Positions 1 to 7,058 of a DNA stretch of 41,253 nt are shown here, piece by piece. The DNA lies in NCBI RefSeq assembly GCF_014648695.1, contig NZ_BMRP01000017.1:1-41253 (forward strand), written 5' to 3'. The notes below the pieces were generated by a model that was not told where the DNA came from, did no database searches, and worked only from the letters and a program-made list of their open reading frames with translations. Within the stretch, counting starts at the first letter, position 1; every line of letters begins with the position of its first letter. A program made the translations under genes and the position numbers. This DNA is from Streptomyces albospinus (GTDB lineage: Bacteria > Actinomycetota > Actinomycetes > Streptomycetales > Streptomycetaceae).

Positions 1-23
1 TTCTTCCCCCGCCCCCTCCCCCT

Positions 24-40
24 CTCCCCCTTCGGGGGAG
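24..40 (-). terminator. Hairpin downstream of the MukE-like gene
   Basis: A perfect 7-bp stem (CTCCCCC / GGGGGAG) closes a TTC loop about 75 nt after the stop codon at 116. It could end the leftward transcript, or be a weak pause site in a C-rich tract. The other 100 or so bases at the left edge hold no gene I can support. If an ATPase gene of the same operon follows, it begins outside the window. Confidence 0.4.
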
Positions 41-115
41 GGGTGGGTTCGGGGGTGGGGGGACCGCCGAGCGCCGCAACCCAAGCACCGCACGCTCCCC
101 CGTCTCCCCGCCCCG

Positions 116-1054
116 TCAGCCCGAGTGGAACGGCAGGCCCGCCTCCGCAACCAGGTCGAGGTCATCGGTCTCCTCGCCGGGCAGCAGGGAGGCGCTGCCG
201 TCGGCGACGGGCACGATGCCCAGCTCCAGGAGCTCGGCCATGGCCGCGGTGCCGGCCATGTCGCGGACCTGGAGCTGATAGCGGGCAGTGGTCCGGTACG
301 CGCCGCCGGCGTCGTCGCCGGTGCGCTGGAGGAAGCCGGAGTCGACGAGGAACGTGACGGCCTTGGCGATGATGCCGGTCGTCGAACCGGCCAGCCGCCG
401 GGCGTCCTTGGTGGCGCCGGTCGCGCTCCGCCGGGCGTAGACCCGCCAGGCGGACTCCAGGCCGGGGGCGTCGCTCACCGGGTCGGTGTTCTCGCCGTCC
501 TGCTCGGCGCGCTCCTCCAGGCGGCGGCACGCCTGCCGTACGAAGGCGTCGACGCCGTTGACGGTGATCCGGCCGATGTAGCCGTCGTCGGCCAGGTCCT
601 CGGGGCGCGGGAAGGCGAGTGCGGCGACGGCCAGATGGGCCAGGCCGTGCAGGAAGCGGTCCCCGGAGTCGACCGAGGCGCGACGGGCGTAGTCGCCCAT
701 CCGTACGGCGAAGACGGAGTCCTCGGCGGCGGTGACGGCCATCCCGGCGCGGGTGGAGACCTCCAGGACGACCAGCCCGAGGCCGGCGGCGACCGCGTCG
801 GCGAGCCGGGCGAAGGCGGGGTCGTCCCGATGGCGCCGGAGCAGTTCGCCGTATTCGGCGTCGCGGGCGGGCAGCAGCTTGGGCTGGAGGCCGAAGGAGA
901 CCAGCCGGGCGGCGTCGGCCGCGTCGGCGGGGGTCAGCGGCGCGGTCCCGGCCGGTGCCGGCTCGGTGCCGTCGGTGGGCGCGCCCCGGCCCGGCTCGCC
1001 GGTGCCGGGCGCCGGGTCGGGCTGCGGCGCCTCGTCGGCGTCGTACTGGCTCAC
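116..1054 (-). CDS. MukE/MksE/JetB-like winged-helix protein (putative)
   Basis: A 312-residue protein with an acidic, Pro/Ala-rich N-terminal tail of about 45 residues, then an alpha/beta region containing the pattern YGELLRRHRDDPAF and LGLVVLEVSTRAGM, and a C-terminal region that looks like a winged helix. The size, fold pattern and position directly after a kleisin-like gene fit the MukE/MksE/JetB partner of SMC-like condensins. This is inferred from layout and general resemblance, not from a signature motif. The GTG start at 1054 overlaps the stop of the small upstream ORF (GTGA) and is preceded by AAGGAG with 8-nt spacing, so it is translationally coupled. No SMC-type ATPase or nuclease subunit lies in the window. 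If this is a MksBEF or Wadjet operon, those genes must lie to the left. Alternative: a Streptomyces-specific protein of unknown role. Confidence 0.5.
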   Translation of the reverse strand: MSQYDADEAPQPDPAPGTGEPGRGAPTDGTEPAPAGTAPLTPADAADAARLVSFGLQPKLLPARDAEYGELLRRHRDDPAFARLADAVAAGLGLVVLEVSTRAGMAVTAAEDSVFAVRMGDYARRASVDSGDRFLHGLAHLAVAALAFPRPEDLADDGYIGRITVNGVDAFVRQACRRLEERAEQDGENTDPVSDAPGLESAWRVYARRSATGATKDARRLAGSTTGIIAKAVTFLVDSGFLQRTGDDAGGAYRTTARYQLQVRDMAGTAAMAELLELGIVPVADGSASLLPGEETDDLDLVAEAGLPFHSG

Positions 1055-1200
1055 GGGGCAAGCTCCTTGCGGGGGACGGTCGGGGGTATCTCGTACTGCG
1101 GTGGCCGGTGCGCGGGCGGGTGGCCGTACGGCGCGGCGGCCCGGCGGGCCACCGGCGGCGGGTCGTCCGCTATCGGCGGGAGGCCGTGTGCGACGGGCAT
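1051..1200 (-). CDS. Small proline-rich protein, 49 aa, coupled between kleisin-like and MukE-like genes
   Basis: This ORF encodes 49 residues, about one quarter proline, with no hydrophobic segment or cysteine. Its ATG (1200-1198) overlaps the last base of the upstream stop codon (TGATG). GGAGG sits 7 nt upstream of that ATG, inside the end of the kleisin-like gene. Its own TGA overlaps the GTG of the next gene, and its last codons contain the AAGGAG ribosome site for that gene. This exact fit argues that it is translated. It may act as a third subunit or linker, or may simply be a coupling ORF that carries ribosomes to the downstream start. No family was recognised. Automatic callers would easily miss it because of its length. 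Confidence 0.55.
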   Translation of the reverse strand: MPVAHGLPPIADDPPPVARRAAAPYGHPPAHRPPQYEIPPTVPRKELAP

Positions 1201-2795
1201 CAGGCCACCTCCGAGCGGTCGGCGGCCATTCCGGCCGCGTCCAGCAGGGCCGTGCCGACGATGAGGTCGGCGCCGCCGAATTCGGGGTCGGTCAGTTCCG
1301 TACCGTCGTCGACGGCGAAGAGCAGCTGCTGTTCGCCCTGGCGGTAGGCCGTACCGACCGGCGGGCTGGCGGCGTGCACCGCCAGCAGGGCGACCAGGTA
1401 CGGGAGTTCCGGATCGCTGCGGCGCGCCTCGGCGAGCAGCCCGGAGAGGCGGCGGGGGGCGTCGGCGGGGAGGTCCAGCAGCGCCATCGCGGCATCCAGC
1501 TGGGCCTCGCTGAAGCGGCTGTCGTCGGGGGTGGCCACCAGGTCGGGCTCGGGCATCTCGGCGCCGAGGTGCTCGCGCTCCATGGGCGGGGTGAGCAGCA
1601 TCTCGACGAGGTCGCCGACCCGGACCGCGGAGGGGGTGCGCAGGCCGGTGCCGTGGGCGAAGAAGGCGTCGGTGACCCGGGTGGCGTGCTCGACGGAGAG
1701 CGGCAGCACCGGGGCGACCAGCTGGCCGTAGAGGTCGAGGCCGGCGCGGGCGGTGGGGGCGGCGAACGCCTGCCGGTCCTGCTCGGCGCGGAACAGCGGC
1801 CCGGCCTCCAGGAGCCGGGACTGGAGCTGGGTGTGGCGGCGGATGCAGTCCTTGACGATGTCGACGAGTTCGGCGGCGCGCCGCTTGTGCTCGCTGGTCT
1901 TCTCGTCGACGGCCTCGGCCTCGTCGCGGGCCTTGCGGATGTTGGTGAGGATGGCGTTCTCGTGGCGGTAGCGGTCCGCCACGTGGTCCAGCGCCTCGGT
2001 GATCATGTCGGGGACGGTCTTCAGCCAGTCGACGGCGCGGACGTTGCGCCGGGTGGCGTCCAGCGTCTTGCGGAGCGTCTCGGCGTACTGGACGGTGCGG
2101 TAGCGGGCCTGCTCGGCGGCCAGCTGGGCGTCGGCCAGGCGGCCCCGGCTGATCAGCACCTCCAGCTTGACCTCGGCGGCGATCTGGGCGCTGGTGACGT
2201 CCGTGTCGAGGGCGCCGACCAGGACGTTGACGGCCTCGTCCGTGGCGCGCAGGTAGACCGCGCCGCCCGCGCCGGGGACCTCTTCGATGAGCTTGAAGTC
2301 GTAGTCGCGGCGGACGTACTCGCCCTCGGTGGTGAAGGTGCCGTACACGGCGCGGAAGCCGCGGTCCACACTGCCGACGTTGATCAGGTTCTCCAGCACC
2401 CAGCGGGCCACCCGCTCGTGCTCCGCCACCGGGCGGCGCGGTGCCTGCGCGGCGACCCGCGGGAGCACCTTCGCCACTATCTCCTCGTGGTCGGCGCCGG
2501 TGTCGAAGTCCATGTTGAGGGTGACCAGGTCGATGACGGCGAGCGCCACCTCCGCCATCGCGTAGACCCCGTACTCGCCCGCGAGGTTGGCCTTGCGCAC
2601 ATCGAGGTCGTGCAGCGGCGCGGTGCACGCGAGCGCGCGCAGCCGGCGGGCCAGTCCTTCGTCGGCGGCCGGGCCCGGCGCGGGCCGGTTCGGGCCGTTG
2701 AGCTGGGGCGCAGCGGCCCCCGGGGCGGAAAAAGTCACGTCGCACAGAGTAGGCGCTGGCACTGACAACGGACGAAACGGCGCGGATCCGCTCAT
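1200..2795 (-). CDS. MukF/MksF/JetA-like kleisin (putative)
   Basis: A 531-residue cytosolic protein. A low-complexity N-terminus is followed by a helical region at about 45-200 that could be a winged helix (LDVRKANLAGEYGVYAM onward). A long helical middle follows at about 200-345, including EVLISRGRLADAQLAAEQAR and VDWLKTVPDMITEALDHV, then a C-terminal region rich in short helices. Middle helices with the RGRLADA...VDWL..VP layout are typical, as I know the family, of MukF/MksF/JetA kleisins that clamp SMC-like dimers. I did not align it. The start could be ATG 2795, which has no clear Shine-Dalgarno site, or GTG near 2738, where conserved-looking sequence has not yet begun. It is first in an operon with the small ORF and the MukE-like gene. 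A possible -10 (TAAACT) lies at 2848-2853. The expected role is plasmid or chromosome organisation, or anti-plasmid defence if it is Wadjet. Confidence 0.5.
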   Translation of the reverse strand: MSGSAPFRPLSVPAPTLCDVTFSAPGAAAPQLNGPNRPAPGPAADEGLARRLRALACTAPLHDLDVRKANLAGEYGVYAMAEVALAVIDLVTLNMDFDTGADHEEIVAKVLPRVAAQAPRRPVAEHERVARWVLENLINVGSVDRGFRAVYGTFTTEGEYVRRDYDFKLIEEVPGAGGAVYLRATDEAVNVLVGALDTDVTSAQIAAEVKLEVLISRGRLADAQLAAEQARYRTVQYAETLRKTLDATRRNVRAVDWLKTVPDMITEALDHVADRYRHENAILTNIRKARDEAEAVDEKTSEHKRRAAELVDIVKDCIRRHTQLQSRLLEAGPLFRAEQDRQAFAAPTARAGLDLYGQLVAPVLPLSVEHATRVTDAFFAHGTGLRTPSAVRVGDLVEMLLTPPMEREHLGAEMPEPDLVATPDDSRFSEAQLDAAMALLDLPADAPRRLSGLLAEARRSDPELPYLVALLAVHAASPPVGTAYRQGEQQLLFAVDDGTELTDPEFGGADLIVGTALLDAAGMAADRSEVA

Positions 2796-2811
2796 GGGTG
2801 GACCGCCGCCG

Positions 2812-2827
2812 GGTCCGTTGACGGACC
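2812..2827. promoter_or_regulatory. 16-nt palindrome before the kleisin-like gene
   Basis: GGTCCGT-TG-ACGGACC is a perfect inverted repeat lying 17-32 nt before the ATG at 2795 and downstream of a TAAACT -10-like hexamer (minus strand, 2853-2848). The short centre suits a protein operator better than a terminator. It could also form a weak hairpin ending pcp transcription, whose stop is 43 nt further along. Confidence 0.35.
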
Positions 2828-2869
2828 TGCCGCCCGGCCGGCGCTCCAGTTTACGGCGTCACCCGCGGC

Positions 2870-3514
2870 TCAGTGCGTGGCCCCCTCCGCGACGCGGATG
2901 TCGGTCCGGGTGCGGGCGGCGGTGGCGGCGATCTCCCGCAGGGCCCGGGCGACCGCGTCCACCGGGAGCGACGGCTGGGCGCGGTCGGTGACCTGTTCGG
3001 GCGCGTACGGGACGTGCACGAATCCGCCGCGTACGTGGGGCAGTTCGGTGGCGATGAGGTGGGCGAGCCCGTAGAAGACGTGGTTGCAGACGAAGGTGCC
3101 GGCGGTGTTGGAGACCGAGGCGGGCAGTCCCGCGGCGCGGACGGCGGCCACGCACGCCTTGATCGGCAGGGTGGAGAAGTACGCGGCGGGCCCGCCGGGC
3201 ACGATCACCTCGTCGATCGGCTCGGCGCCCGAGGCGTCGGGGATCCGGGCGTCGTCGACGTTGACGGCGACCCGTTCGACGGTGATGTCCGGACGGCCGC
3301 CGGCCTGTCCGACACACACCACGATGTCCGGTTGCGCCGCGTCGACGGCGGCACGCAGGGCGGTCAGCGAGCCGCCGTAGACGCAGGGCAGCTCGACGGT
3401 GGAGAGTTCCGCCCCGGCGAACGGTTCGGCGGCGGCGGCGCGGACCGCCCGCCAGGAGGGATTGGTGGATTCCCCGTCGAAGGGTTCGAATCCGGTGAGC
3501 AGTACGCGGGTCAT
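2870..3514 (-). CDS. pcp: Pyrrolidone-carboxylate peptidase (peptidase C15)
   Basis: A 214-residue cytosolic cysteine peptidase that removes N-terminal pyroglutamate from peptides and releases free 5-oxoproline. The length is standard for the family. All three catalytic residues are in their usual contexts: Glu80 (VERVAVN), Cys143 (GTFVCNHVFY) and His167 (GFVHVPYAPEQ). The N-terminal MTRVLLTGFEPFDG pattern is also diagnostic. The ATG at 3514 has GGAAG 5 nt upstream. It lies 46 nt after the DUF979 gene and on the same strand, so it is probably the last gene of the DUF969-DUF979-pcp operon. Supplying pyroglutamate to the 5-oxoprolinases encoded next door is the clear contextual role. Confidence 0.97.
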   Translation of the reverse strand: MTRVLLTGFEPFDGESTNPSWRAVRAAAAEPFAGAELSTVELPCVYGGSLTALRAAVDAAQPDIVVCVGQAGGRPDITVERVAVNVDDARIPDASGAEPIDEVIVPGGPAAYFSTLPIKACVAAVRAAGLPASVSNTAGTFVCNHVFYGLAHLIATELPHVRGGFVHVPYAPEQVTDRAQPSLPVDAVARALREIAATAARTRTDIRVAEGATH

Positions 3515-3560
3515 ACGGTCTTCCGTGAGGTGTCGGGAGGGCCGGCGGGACGGCGCCGCC

Positions 3561-4529
3561 TCAGAAGGCGAACAGCGCCATGACCACCATGTTGCAGCCG
3601 AGCAGCACGCCCGCGGTGGGCAACTGCGCCTTGATGGGCCCGTACTGGTCCTTCAGCTCCAGCAGGGCGGCCGGGACGATGTTGAAGTTGGCGGCCATCG
3701 GGGTCACGAGGGTGCCGCAGAAGCCGGCGAGCATGCCGAGGGCGAGGACGGCGGCCGGGTTGCCGTGGAAGTGCCCGATGAGGACCGGCCAGCCGACGGC
3801 CGCGGTCATGACCGGGAAGGCGGCGAAGGCGTTGCCCATGATGAGGGTGAAGGCGAACATCCCCACGCAGTAGACGACCACGGCGATGTAGAGGGAGTCC
3901 TTGGGCAGGACGGAGGCGGCGAGCTTGCCGACCTGACCGCCGACGCCGGAGACCTGGAAGATGGTGCCCAGTGTGGCCAGCATCTGCGGCAGCAGCATCG
4001 CCCAGCCCATCGCCTCCAGCATGGAGCGGCCGGCCTCCACGGGCACGGTTATCCGCTTCTCGCGCAGCATCGCCATGCCGACGGCCAGCGCGACGACCGC
4101 GCCGAGCCCCAGGCCCAGGATGGTCTCGCTGCCCTCCTGGAGGACCGGCCGGCCCCCGATGGAGAGGTGCTTGACGCCGACGGCGCAGGCCAGCGCGACG
4201 GCCGGGATGGTCAGGGCCGGGACGAACAGCTTGTTGCCGAGGCGGGCGGCGCTCGCGGTGCGCTCCTCGGGGCTGGTGGTGCGCGGGGTGCCGCGCCCGG
4301 TGAAGCCGAAGCCGGCCAGCACGGCCGTGACGAGGACGGCGGCGCCCAGCGGCGCGGCGGGCGCCTGCTTGGTGACGACCCAGCTGCTGTAGATGAATCC
4401 GGCGCCGATCAGGCCCCAGAAGGCGCCGGTCCCGAAGCGCTTGGGGTTGCTGCGGTCGGCGACCATCCGGGCGGCCATCACCAGGAAGCTGATGCCGACG
4501 AGCCAGTAGAACCACTCTGCCTTGATCAC
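3561..4529 (-). CDS. DUF979 family membrane protein, probable 5-oxoproline transporter subunit
   Basis: A 322-residue polytopic membrane protein with about nine or ten hydrophobic segments. It matches the DUF979 family in length and in features such as AEWFYWLVGISFLVMAARM near the N-terminus, and a glycine/proline-rich segment with MGNAFAAFPVMTAA and GFCGTLVTPMAANFN near the C-terminus. The start is GTG at 4529: the codon overlaps the DUF969 stop (GTGA), so the two proteins are made together and probably form one complex. Longer in-frame starts upstream would overlap DUF969 fully and are rejected. Comparative genomics of bacterial 5-oxoprolinase loci links DUF969/DUF979 to pyroglutamate. Transport (rather than another membrane role) is inference. 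Confidence 0.9.
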   Translation of the reverse strand: MIKAEWFYWLVGISFLVMAARMVADRSNPKRFGTGAFWGLIGAGFIYSSWVVTKQAPAAPLGAAVLVTAVLAGFGFTGRGTPRTTSPEERTASAARLGNKLFVPALTIPAVALACAVGVKHLSIGGRPVLQEGSETILGLGLGAVVALAVGMAMLREKRITVPVEAGRSMLEAMGWAMLLPQMLATLGTIFQVSGVGGQVGKLAASVLPKDSLYIAVVVYCVGMFAFTLIMGNAFAAFPVMTAAVGWPVLIGHFHGNPAAVLALGMLAGFCGTLVTPMAANFNIVPAALLELKDQYGPIKAQLPTAGVLLGCNMVVMALFAF

Positions 4530-5236
4530 TGGTCGGCCTCCGCTGCGCTGGTGTGGTGGACATGTGCGGTGAGCAGTTCGCGCTCCAGCTGCCGGTCCAG
4601 GCGCAGCAGCCGCCAGCCGTGGACCACGAAGGCGCACAGCGCGGTGGGGATCGCCCATAGGGCGAGGTCCAGCGGTTCGAGGTGGGTGCCGTACGTGGTG
4701 TTGACGAAGCCGGTGATCAGCAGGATCGAGCCGACGGCGAGGAAGACGTCCTCGCCGAAGAAGAGGCCGACGTTGTCCGCGCTGGCGGCGAACGAGCGGA
4801 TCTTCTCCCGTGTCCGGTCCGGGAGTTGGCCGTGGGCGCGCTCGGCGGCGCCCTCCGCCATCGGGACGGCGAGCGGGCGGACGGTCTGGGCGTGGCCGAA
4901 GACATTGGTCAGCCCGACCGCGGCGCCGATCTGCCGCAGCCCCAGGTAGAGAGCGAGGAAGCGCCCGGTGGTGAGCCGGCCGAACCGGGCGATCAGGGTG
5001 CGGGCCTGCTCCTGGAGGCCGTAGCGCTCCAGGAGGCCGATGACCGGGAGGGTGATCGCGAAGATGGTCACCGCCCGGCTGCTCGCGAAGCCCTCGCCGA
5101 ACGCGGCCAGCACCTTGCCCGGGGAGAGTCCGCCGAGGAAGCCGGTGAAGATCCCGGCCACCCCGACGACCAGCAGGGGATTGCGTTTCGTGGCGAAGCC
5201 GATCACGACCACGAGCACGCCGAGGAGCACGATCAT
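4526..5236 (-). CDS. DUF969 family membrane protein, probable 5-oxoproline transporter subunit
   Basis: A 236-residue membrane protein with around five or six hydrophobic segments and a hydrophilic, charged C-terminal tail. The DUF969 hallmarks are visible: an N-terminal hydrophobic hairpin, GIFTGFLGGLSPGKVL, the loop LRQIGAAVGLTNVFGHAQ and the acidic pair in NVGLFFGEDVFLAVGS. It is the first gene of the operon, with AAGGCGG before the ATG at 5236 and an operator-bearing promoter at about 5301-5330. It is coupled to DUF979 by a 4-nt overlap. The pair lies between pcp and the pxp regulator, so uptake or release of 5-oxoproline is the likely job. The direction of transport cannot be read from the sequence. 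Confidence 0.9.
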   Translation of the reverse strand: MIVLLGVLVVVIGFATKRNPLLVVGVAGIFTGFLGGLSPGKVLAAFGEGFASSRAVTIFAITLPVIGLLERYGLQEQARTLIARFGRLTTGRFLALYLGLRQIGAAVGLTNVFGHAQTVRPLAVPMAEGAAERAHGQLPDRTREKIRSFAASADNVGLFFGEDVFLAVGSILLITGFVNTTYGTHLEPLDLALWAIPTALCAFVVHGWRLLRLDRQLERELLTAHVHHTSAAEADQ

Positions 5237-5300
5237 GGATCCGCCTTCCGCGTAGGGGATGCCCCACGGATGCGTGGGGAGCGAGAAAAGATTGCTGCGG

Positions 5301-5330
5301 AGGCTATGTGATTGTTGAACGATCCGACAA
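5301..5330 (-). promoter_or_regulatory. Promoter and GntR-type operator of the DUF969-DUF979-pcp operon
   Basis: On the minus strand TTGTCG (5330-5325) is followed after 18 nt by TAGCCT (5306-5301), a plausible -35/-10 pair. The spacer carries GATCGTT-C-AACAATC (5324-5310), a palindrome with one mismatch. The 17-nt block TTGTCGGATCGTTCAAC is identical to the one before pxpA and has the same orientation relative to its gene. It fits the TnGT-N3-ACnA style of FadR-subfamily GntR operators. Binding here would block the promoter spacer. Confidence 0.7.
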
Positions 5331-5361
5331 GGGGTCGGCGGCGGTGAACTCCGGGTACTTC

Positions 5362-6105
5362 TCAGCTCTCGGCGATGCGCCGGGCGTACGCCCCCGACAG
5401 CTGGCCGCGCGAGTCCTCCAGATAAGCCAGCAGCAGCCGCTCGGCCGCCACCGCGTCGCCCGCCAGCAGCGACTCCGCGATCTGCCGGTTGCGGACCAGA
5501 TACGGCGCGTAGAAGCGCTGCGGATCGTCCATCACATGGAAGACCAGCCGGAGTTCGGCCAGCACGCCGCGCATCAGCTCATCGGTGCGCGGGCTGCCCG
5601 CCAGGGCGACGACGGCCTGGTGGAAGCGGATGTTGGCGGTCGACAGGTCTTCCCACTGCCGGTCCGCGGCGGCCGTCTCGCCGGCCCGCACCGCCGCCTC
5701 GATCGCCGCGACGGCCTCGGTCACCGCGGCGTCGTACGGACCCTGCCCCAGTCCGCGGACCGCCGCGCACTCGACGAGCATCCGCACCCGGAAGATGTCG
5801 TCCAGGTCCTCCACGGTCACCACGCGGACGAAGACCCCGCGGTTGAGCCGGTGCTCCAGCAGCCGTTCGTGGGTGAGCAGCCGGAACGCCTCCCGCAGGG
5901 TGTTGCGGGAGACGCCGAGCGCACCGCCGATGCTCTCCTCCGACAGCCGGGCGCCGGGCGGGAAGTAGCCCTCGGTGATCCGGTCCCGCAGGATGTCGGC
6001 GACCCGCTCGGCCGTACTGGAGCGACCGAGCAGCGCGCGGTCCCGCTCCAGGCCCGCGACCTCGGCGAGCCGCCGCTGATCGTTCTTCGCCACTCCGCCG
6101 GCCAT
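5362..6105 (-). CDS. GntR family (FCD/FadR subfamily) transcriptional regulator of the pyroglutamate genes
   Basis: A 247-residue regulator with a GntR winged helix at about 28-95 (STAERVADILRDRITEGYF, GVSRNTLREAFRLL) and an all-helical FCD effector domain at about 97-230. It sits between the two operons it most likely controls, divergent from pxpA, with matching palindromes at both promoters. The start chosen is ATG 6105, with GGAG 10 nt upstream. ATG 6159 or a codon near 6279 are possible, but would add residues before the normal fold. Of the four usual FCD metal ligands only His162 remains clear: the Asp appears as Asn158, and the two later histidines as Arg205/Asn206 and Tyr228. It may therefore bind its effector without metal. 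Pyroglutamate as the effector is inference. Confidence 0.9.
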   Translation of the reverse strand: MAGGVAKNDQRRLAEVAGLERDRALLGRSSTAERVADILRDRITEGYFPPGARLSEESIGGALGVSRNTLREAFRLLTHERLLEHRLNRGVFVRVVTVEDLDDIFRVRMLVECAAVRGLGQGPYDAAVTEAVAAIEAAVRAGETAAADRQWEDLSTANIRFHQAVVALAGSPRTDELMRGVLAELRLVFHVMDDPQRFYAPYLVRNRQIAESLLAGDAVAAERLLLAYLEDSRGQLSGAYARRIAES

Positions 6106-6130
6106 ACGCTGCGCGCTCCGTCCCGTAAGG

Positions 6131-6148
6131 ACGGACCGCGGGGTCCGT
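6131..6148 (-). promoter_or_regulatory. Inverted repeat in the leader of the GntR gene
   Basis: ACGGACC-GCGG-GGTCCGT is a perfect 7-bp inverted repeat between the preferred start (6105) and the operator at 6212. It would form a hairpin in the GntR mRNA leader, or act as a second operator. If translation really starts at 6159 it is only coding sequence. Confidence 0.3.
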
Positions 6149-6205
6149 CCAGGTGCCATGTCAGCGGAAGTCAATCCCAGATGGCAGGACGAGACAACAC
6201 GCCTC

Positions 6206-6234
6206 TTGTCGGATCGTTCAACGATCTGTACGTT
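6206..6234 (+). promoter_or_regulatory. pxpABC promoter with GntR-type operator
   Basis: TTGTCG (6206-6211), a 17-nt spacer and TACGTT (6229-6234) form a reasonable sigma-70-type promoter 48 nt before the pxpA start. The spacer holds a perfect palindrome, GATCGTT-C-AACGATC (6212-6226). The block TTGTCGGATCGTTCAAC is repeated before DUF969. The site also lies 107 nt upstream of the GntR start, so autoregulation is likely. Confidence 0.75.
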
Positions 6235-6281
6235 GGCTTGCGCCCCGCACCCACCGCATCCGCACCCCGGAACGGACATCC

Positions 6282-7058
6282 ATGATCGACCCGGCGGCCC
6301 CTCCCGTCATCGACCTCAACGCCGACCTCGGGGAAGGCTTCGGTCGCTGGCAGCTCACCGACGACGACGCCCTGCTGTCCGTCGTCACCAGCGCCAATGT
6401 CGCCTGCGGCTTCCACGCCGGCGATCCGGCGACCATGCGCCGGGTCTGCGAGCTCGCCGCCGAGCGCGGGGTGGTCATCGGCGCCCAGGTCTCCTACCGC
6501 GATCTGGCCGGCTTCGGCCGCCGCGCGATGGACGTACCGCCGGACGAGCTGGCCGCCGAAATCGCCTACCAGATCGGCGCGTTGGAGGTCTTCGCGCACG
6601 CCGCCGGGGCCCGGGTCGGCTACGTCAAGCCGCACGGCGCGCTCTACAACCGCTGCGTCCACGACGCGGAGCAGGCCGCCGCGGTCGTCGCCGGCATCCG
6701 TATGGCGGGCGGCGGCCTGCCGGTCCTGGGCCTGCCCGGCTCTCGGCTGCACCGGGCCGCCGAGGCGGCCGAACTCCCGGTCGTCGGCGAGGCGTTCGCG
6801 GACCGCGCCTACACCGCCGAGGGCACCCTCGTACCGCGCCGCGAGCCCGGCGCCGTCGTCCACGACCCCGGCGAGGTCGTCAAGCGCGCCCTCGGCATGG
6901 CCCGCGACCGCATCGTCACCTCCCGCGACGGCACCCGGATCGCGATCGCCGCCCGTTCGCTGTGCCTGCACGGCGACACCCCGGGCGCCGCCCAACTCGC
7001 CCGCCGGGTACGGTCCGAGCTGACCGCGGCCGGCGTCCGCATCCGGAGCTTCGCGTGA
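6282..7058 (+). CDS. pxpA: 5-oxoprolinase subunit A (LamB/YcsF family)
   Basis: A 258-residue cytosolic subunit of the bacterial ATP-dependent 5-oxoprolinase PxpABC, which opens 5-oxoproline to L-glutamate. Family signatures are DLNADLGEGFG (11-21), NVACGFHAGD (39-48) and YVKPHGALYN (114-123). The metal-binding acidic and histidine residues of the YdjC-like barrel are in place. The start is ATG 6282, with a weak GGAACGGA upstream; longer in-frame extensions run through the promoter and are rejected. The stop overlaps the pxpB GTG start by 4 nt (GTGA). Older databases call this family LamB/YcsF or lactam utilisation protein. Confidence 0.96.
   Translation: MIDPAAPPVIDLNADLGEGFGRWQLTDDDALLSVVTSANVACGFHAGDPATMRRVCELAAERGVVIGAQVSYRDLAGFGRRAMDVPPDELAAEIAYQIGALEVFAHAAGARVGYVKPHGALYNRCVHDAEQAAAVVAGIRMAGGGLPVLGLPGSRLHRAAEAAELPVVGEAFADRAYTAEGTLVPRREPGAVVHDPGEVVKRALGMARDRIVTSRDGTRIAIAARSLCLHGDTPGAAQLARRVRSELTAAGVRIRSFA

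Noticed and set aside
732..2765. Long plus-strand open frame (over 600 codons) opposite the kleisin-like gene
   Set aside because: Antisense shadow of a strongly coding minus-strand gene; composition is Gly/Val/Glu-rich as expected from GC-rich complement frames, with no family match.
3399..4949. Plus-strand open frame opposite DUF979/DUF969
   Set aside because: Shadow frame; both minus-strand genes have clear membrane-protein signatures and overlapping start/stop codons.
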